The position numbers were made by a program, and so were the translations under genes. DNA of 24,491 nucleotides from CALMEH01 sp964548225. Its GTDB lineage: Bacteria > Acidobacteriota > Blastocatellia > Pyrinomonadales > Pyrinomonadaceae. This document shows positions 21,325 through 24,491 of this stretch, one piece after another (the first letter of the stretch is position 1; each line of letters starts with the position of its first letter). Below the pieces are notes generated by a model. The model was not told where the DNA came from. It did no database searches and saw nothing but the letters and a program-made list of their open reading frames with translations. The stretch covers positions 1 to 24,491 of the forward strand of contig CAZJQP010000079.1 in the NCBI GenBank assembly GCA_964548225.1, in the 5' to 3' direction.

Positions 21325-24153
21325 ATGAAAAAAGTAAATTTATCATCAGAAAAAGGTTCGGCATTATTAATTGCTTTGTTTGTAATGCTTCTGCTTTTGA
21401 GTTTTGTGGCATTTGCCGTAACGCGCACGACAAACGAAACCGTGGCAGCGGGAAACGACCAAGCCGAAACGAGAACTTTTACTGCTTCGCACGCGAGTTT
21501 GGAAGTGATGACGCGCAATTTTAACAAAATTTTCGATGTTAAATTAAATCCTGATGCCACAGATTTAACACGCATCGAAGGTCAAACACCGCCCGGATTC
21601 GATAATTACACTTTTCAGCAAGATGTAAATCAAATCCAAGCCAGCCAGATTGTTGTGATGACCGGTGAACAATTTCAAGGCTTGAACGCAATCCGCGATA
21701 AATGGGAATTGCTAACTACTGCAACTGAAAAAAACACCGACACGAAAGTTGCTCTGCGACGCGAATTTTTCAACAATCGTATTCCGATTTTCCAATTCGG
21801 CATTTTCTACGAAGACGATTTGGAACTTCACCCCGGACCTCGTTTCGATTTTGGCGGACGAGTTCATTCCAACGGCAGTATGTTTTTAATGGCTGACACC
21901 GGACTATATTTCGCTTCTAAAGTTACCGCGAAAAATCACATTTTCACCGACGTTGCAAAAAACGGTAGACCTTCAACGCAATGGGGCGAAAACGTCTGGA
22001 TTAAAAATGCTTCGGGAACTTACGTTAAACTGAAAAGCAATATGGGAAGCGTCTTGAACACAGTTGTCAACGGTTCGCCGGTAACAACCGCCCCACAATA
22101 TCCGACAACATACAAAAATGCAAACTGGAAAACCAACTCGAATCTTTTTCAAGGTAATTTGCTTTCAAATCAACAGGAATTAAATCTTCCGATAAAACTG
22201 CAAAATTCGATAAACGGCTCGGCTACCGATTATGTCGAACTTATCAGACGAGGCAAATCTGTTGGCGATTTATACAATTTCGGCTCCGGGGCAGTTCCTG
22301 TAACTACTGCAAATCAAGACGATTCGGTAACATTTAAAGAAAGATATTACAATAAACCCGGCATCCGTGTTTCGATTGCTGACAGCAAAGCGAAACTTCC
22401 CGGTTGTGCAACGCCAACCGGCACAGCCGTTACGACTGTTTGCGGTGTGCGGCTCGAAGGAAATATTAATGGACTGGGCGGCGAAGCCAATTCGGGAGAT
22501 GCCCGCGGCTATCAACCGCGTCCTATGGTCGAAACACTCGGAAGTTATCAGGCAACACGCATTAACGGCGAAAGATTTTACGTTTCAGGCAAAGAAATTT
22601 GGATAAAAGTTGAAACCGTCGGCTATAACGGTTCATCGAATATTTTTGAAGCAATTGATATAACACAGGATATTCTAAGTTTGGGCGTAACTGAACAAGC
22701 CAAAACGATTTTGAACGGCACAACGCCTTTGTTTGCCATAACCGAACCGAATTATGCCGCAAACAATTATGACAGCCGCTCAATTCTTAAACTCCAAAGA
22801 TTTATGTTTAAGGGCGCAACACTCACGAATTCAAATGCCGCAATCACGAACTATATCTCAAACGCGACTTGGAATGCTGAAAATTACAATTTTGTTCATG
22901 CTGCTCGAAAACCGTTATCAGGAACCCAAACTCGAGTAGATAACGGAAGTTTTGGCGGAGTTTTCGGCGGCGACCATCAGCAACATTGGAAAAAAGCGAT
23001 TGTTGACGGAACTACTGATGAAAATTGGATTGTGCCGTTTCCGATAAATATGTTTGACACCCGTGAAGGACTTTATTATGAAGGCACAAGCGTTTTTAAT
23101 CCGACAGCCGCCGGAAATTACGGCACTAAAGTTCCTTGGGCAGGCGTGATGAGTTTGGTTGATATTGATGTTAAAAATTTGCGTGATTTTTTAAGCGGAA
23201 CATTTGACGGTAAAATGCCGACCGGAACACCTTTTGCAATTTCCAATGGACGAACTCTTCGTTCAACTGACATCCACAATTCAAACGGTTGGGTGCTTTA
23301 TATTTCAGACCGACGAGGCGATGGTGATTTTGACGGCGAATACGATATGGAAGACATCTTCGGCAACAACGACGGAATCCTGCAGACGGGCGAAGATATT
23401 AACAACAATAACTCTTTGCAAACCGATTATTTTAATGAAGCAGTTCGGTTTACAGGCTTCGGAACTTCTGAATCCCCAGACATTGCCGCACTTTTTGAAC
23501 ATAAATTTTACAGACGCGGTATTCGATTAATTAACGGCACTTTACTTCCCGGAATTTACGACAGTTCAAATCCCTTAAATACCCGCGGCTTTACCTTGGC
23601 TTCAGAAAATGGTGTTTATGTTCTCGGAAATTACAACACCACCGGCATTGCCAGCGTCGGAAGCCCAACTCCTTCAACTGATTATTATCCCCAAAATACA
23701 GCAAATCATATTCCGGCATCTATCGCGGCAGATGCTGTAACTATTCTTTCAAATAGTTGGAGCGATGCAAAAAGCTTCAAATATCCATTCAATCTTTCAC
23801 AAAGAACCGCAAGCGAAACTTTTATCCGTTTTGCAATGCTTGCCGGCGACTCTAAATCAACCCCTGAGGTAACTCCAAATCAAGGTGGAGGCGACCCAAA
23901 TCTTGCCGGCGGTGTTCATAATTTCAAAAGATTTCTCGAAAATTGGGGTTCACGCTTGAATTATACAGGTTCCTTAATTAATCTCTACAACTCGCATAAC
24001 AATAACGGTGCCTTCAAATGCTGTGCAATGGTTTATTCACCACCAACTAGAAATTGGGCTTTTGACCAAAGCTTTCTTGATCCCAACCGATTGCCCCCCG
24101 GCACCCCATTTTTCCAAGCTATTCAACTAACCGGATTTCAGCGGATAAATTGA
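21325..24153 (+). CDS. Giant PilX-like protein with prepilin-type N-terminus
   Basis: The 942-residue product starts with SEKGSALLIALFVMLLLLSF: a Gly cleavage site and a hydrophobic helix, but no Glu at position 5, as in PilX and GspK. Canonical PilX has about 200 residues, so roughly 700 are extra. The segment near 172-182 (RFDFGGRVHSNG) recalls a domain found in large acidobacterial and deinococcal prepilin-like proteins, a tentative match. Residues 663-700 (RRGDGDFDGEYDMED, NNDGILQTGEDINNNN) are rich in Asp/Asn and look like calcium-binding loops. The end is YSPPTRNWAFDQSF...FQRIN. As last gene of the minor-pilin operon it could be a tip adhesin in the role that PilY1 has elsewhere (inference). 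A terminator follows at 24165. Confidence 0.8.
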   Translation: MKKVNLSSEKGSALLIALFVMLLLLSFVAFAVTRTTNETVAAGNDQAETRTFTASHASLEVMTRNFNKIFDVKLNPDATDLTRIEGQTPPGFDNYTFQQDVNQIQASQIVVMTGEQFQGLNAIRDKWELLTTATEKNTDTKVALRREFFNNRIPIFQFGIFYEDDLELHPGPRFDFGGRVHSNGSMFLMADTGLYFASKVTAKNHIFTDVAKNGRPSTQWGENVWIKNASGTYVKLKSNMGSVLNTVVNGSPVTTAPQYPTTYKNANWKTNSNLFQGNLLSNQQELNLPIKLQNSINGSATDYVELIRRGKSVGDLYNFGSGAVPVTTANQDDSVTFKERYYNKPGIRVSIADSKAKLPGCATPTGTAVTTVCGVRLEGNINGLGGEANSGDARGYQPRPMVETLGSYQATRINGERFYVSGKEIWIKVETVGYNGSSNIFEAIDITQDILSLGVTEQAKTILNGTTPLFAITEPNYAANNYDSRSILKLQRFMFKGATLTNSNAAITNYISNATWNAENYNFVHAARKPLSGTQTRVDNGSFGGVFGGDHQQHWKKAIVDGTTDENWIVPFPINMFDTREGLYYEGTSVFNPTAAGNYGTKVPWAGVMSLVDIDVKNLRDFLSGTFDGKMPTGTPFAISNGRTLRSTDIHNSNGWVLYISDRRGDGDFDGEYDMEDIFGNNDGILQTGEDINNNNSLQTDYFNEAVRFTGFGTSESPDIAALFEHKFYRRGIRLINGTLLPGIYDSSNPLNTRGFTLASENGVYVLGNYNTTGIASVGSPTPSTDYYPQNTANHIPASIAADAVTILSNSWSDAKSFKYPFNLSQRTASETFIRFAMLAGDSKSTPEVTPNQGGGDPNLAGGVHNFKRFLENWGSRLNYTGSLINLYNSHNNNGAFKCCAMVYSPPTRNWAFDQSFLDPNRLPPGTPFFQAIQLTGFQRIN

Positions 24154-24164
24154 AGCAAATATAG

Positions 24165-24200
24165 AAAAAGGGTTTGTTCAAAATGAACAAACCCTTTTTT
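24165..24200. terminator. Bidirectional Rho-independent terminator between the pilin operon and the rRNA operon
   Basis: A 16-bp perfect stem (24165-24180 with 24184-24199), loop AAA, has A/T runs on both sides. It ends the plus-strand pilX transcript 12 bases after its stop and can also end the minus-strand rRNA transcript about 13 bases after 5S. Confidence 0.92.
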
Positions 24201-24212
24201 ACTTAAAAAAAA

Positions 24213-24327
<115 letters not shown>

Positions 24328-24411
24328 AAACTGTAAAATATCGTCTTCGACAATTGAATTTATGAAAAACTACAAGTTATTTTGAAACAATTTGTATGCA
24401 AACAAATTTTA

Positions 24412-24491
24412 TGGTCAAGCCTTGGGACAATTAGTATTGGTCAACTAAACACATTACTGTGCTTACATCTCCAACCTATCAACGTGGTGGT
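24412..24491 (-). rRNA. rrl: 23S ribosomal RNA, 3' end (partial)
   Basis: The minus strand reads ACCACCACGTTGATAGGTTG, GCACAGTAATGTGTTTAG and CCAATACTAATTGTCCCAAG, then GGCTTGACCA, the well-known 3' end of bacterial 23S rRNA. The gene continues beyond the right edge of the window. The exact 3' end is placed by analogy at 24412. Confidence 0.95.

Noticed and set aside
24328..24411. tRNA in the 23S-5S spacer
   Set aside because: The 84-base AT-rich spacer shows no cloverleaf.

Overview
The window looks like a chromosomal segment of an AT-leaning Acidobacteriota-type bacterium, most plausibly class Blastocatellia. This rests on gene content, not a database search: a soluble winged-helix/TolB-like/TPR regulator, long secreted delta-60 plus VCBS (FG-GAP-like) repeat proteins, an FHA-PBP-SEDS-PP2C operon and an unusually long PilX-like protein. 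Nothing indicates a phage, plasmid or insertion sequence. The window carries one tRNA gene and, at the right edge, the 3' end of an rRNA operon.

Layout. (1) 1-7532: the last codons of a delta-60/VCBS protein, a convergent MPPED-type metallophosphoesterase, a winged-helix/TPR regulator, then two more delta-60/VCBS secreted proteins separated by a repeat island. (2) 7619-11353, plus strand: pxpB and pxpC (5-oxoprolinase subunits B and C, without pxpA), dtd (D-aminoacyl-tRNA deacylase), a lipoprotein cyclophilin, a perfect 28-bp inverted repeat, tRNA-Arg(CCG) and a SpoU/RlmB-like rRNA methyltransferase. (3) 11354-11880: a gene-free repeat island. (4) 18512-11881, minus strand: an operon in transcription order FHA protein with an FhaA-like N-terminus, PbpA/FtsI-like transpeptidase, RodA/FtsW-like glycosyltransferase, PP2C phosphatase. 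(5) 18834-24153, plus strand: minor-pilin operon (FimT/GspH-, PilV-, PilW- and giant PilX-like). (6) 24165-24491: shared terminator, then 5S rRNA and the 23S rRNA 3' end on the minus strand.

How the genes work together. The minus-strand operon joins a complete peptidoglycan polymerase/transpeptidase pair (SEDS plus class B PBP, coupled by an ATGA overlap) to a phospho-threonine reader (FHA) and eraser (PP2C). This is the logic of the actinobacterial fhaA/pstP/rodA/pbpA cluster, but no Ser/Thr kinase lies in the window. The divergent operon encodes four proteins with prepilin-like N-termini, as expected for the priming tip complex of a type IV pilus. Two metabolic/translation-quality genes (pxpBC, dtd) and a fold-assisting lipoprotein form a compact plus-strand run.

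The least explained material is intergenic. A palindromic element occurs three times (5131-5202, 11331-11413, right arm only at 11800-11830). One copy supplies the stop codon of the rRNA methyltransferase gene. Both places where it occurs also hold an array of degenerate 21-bp units with different base sequences. Other dispersed repeats sit inside the cell-wall operon (13556-13667), inside pxpC (8741-8775) and before the tRNA (10357-10450).
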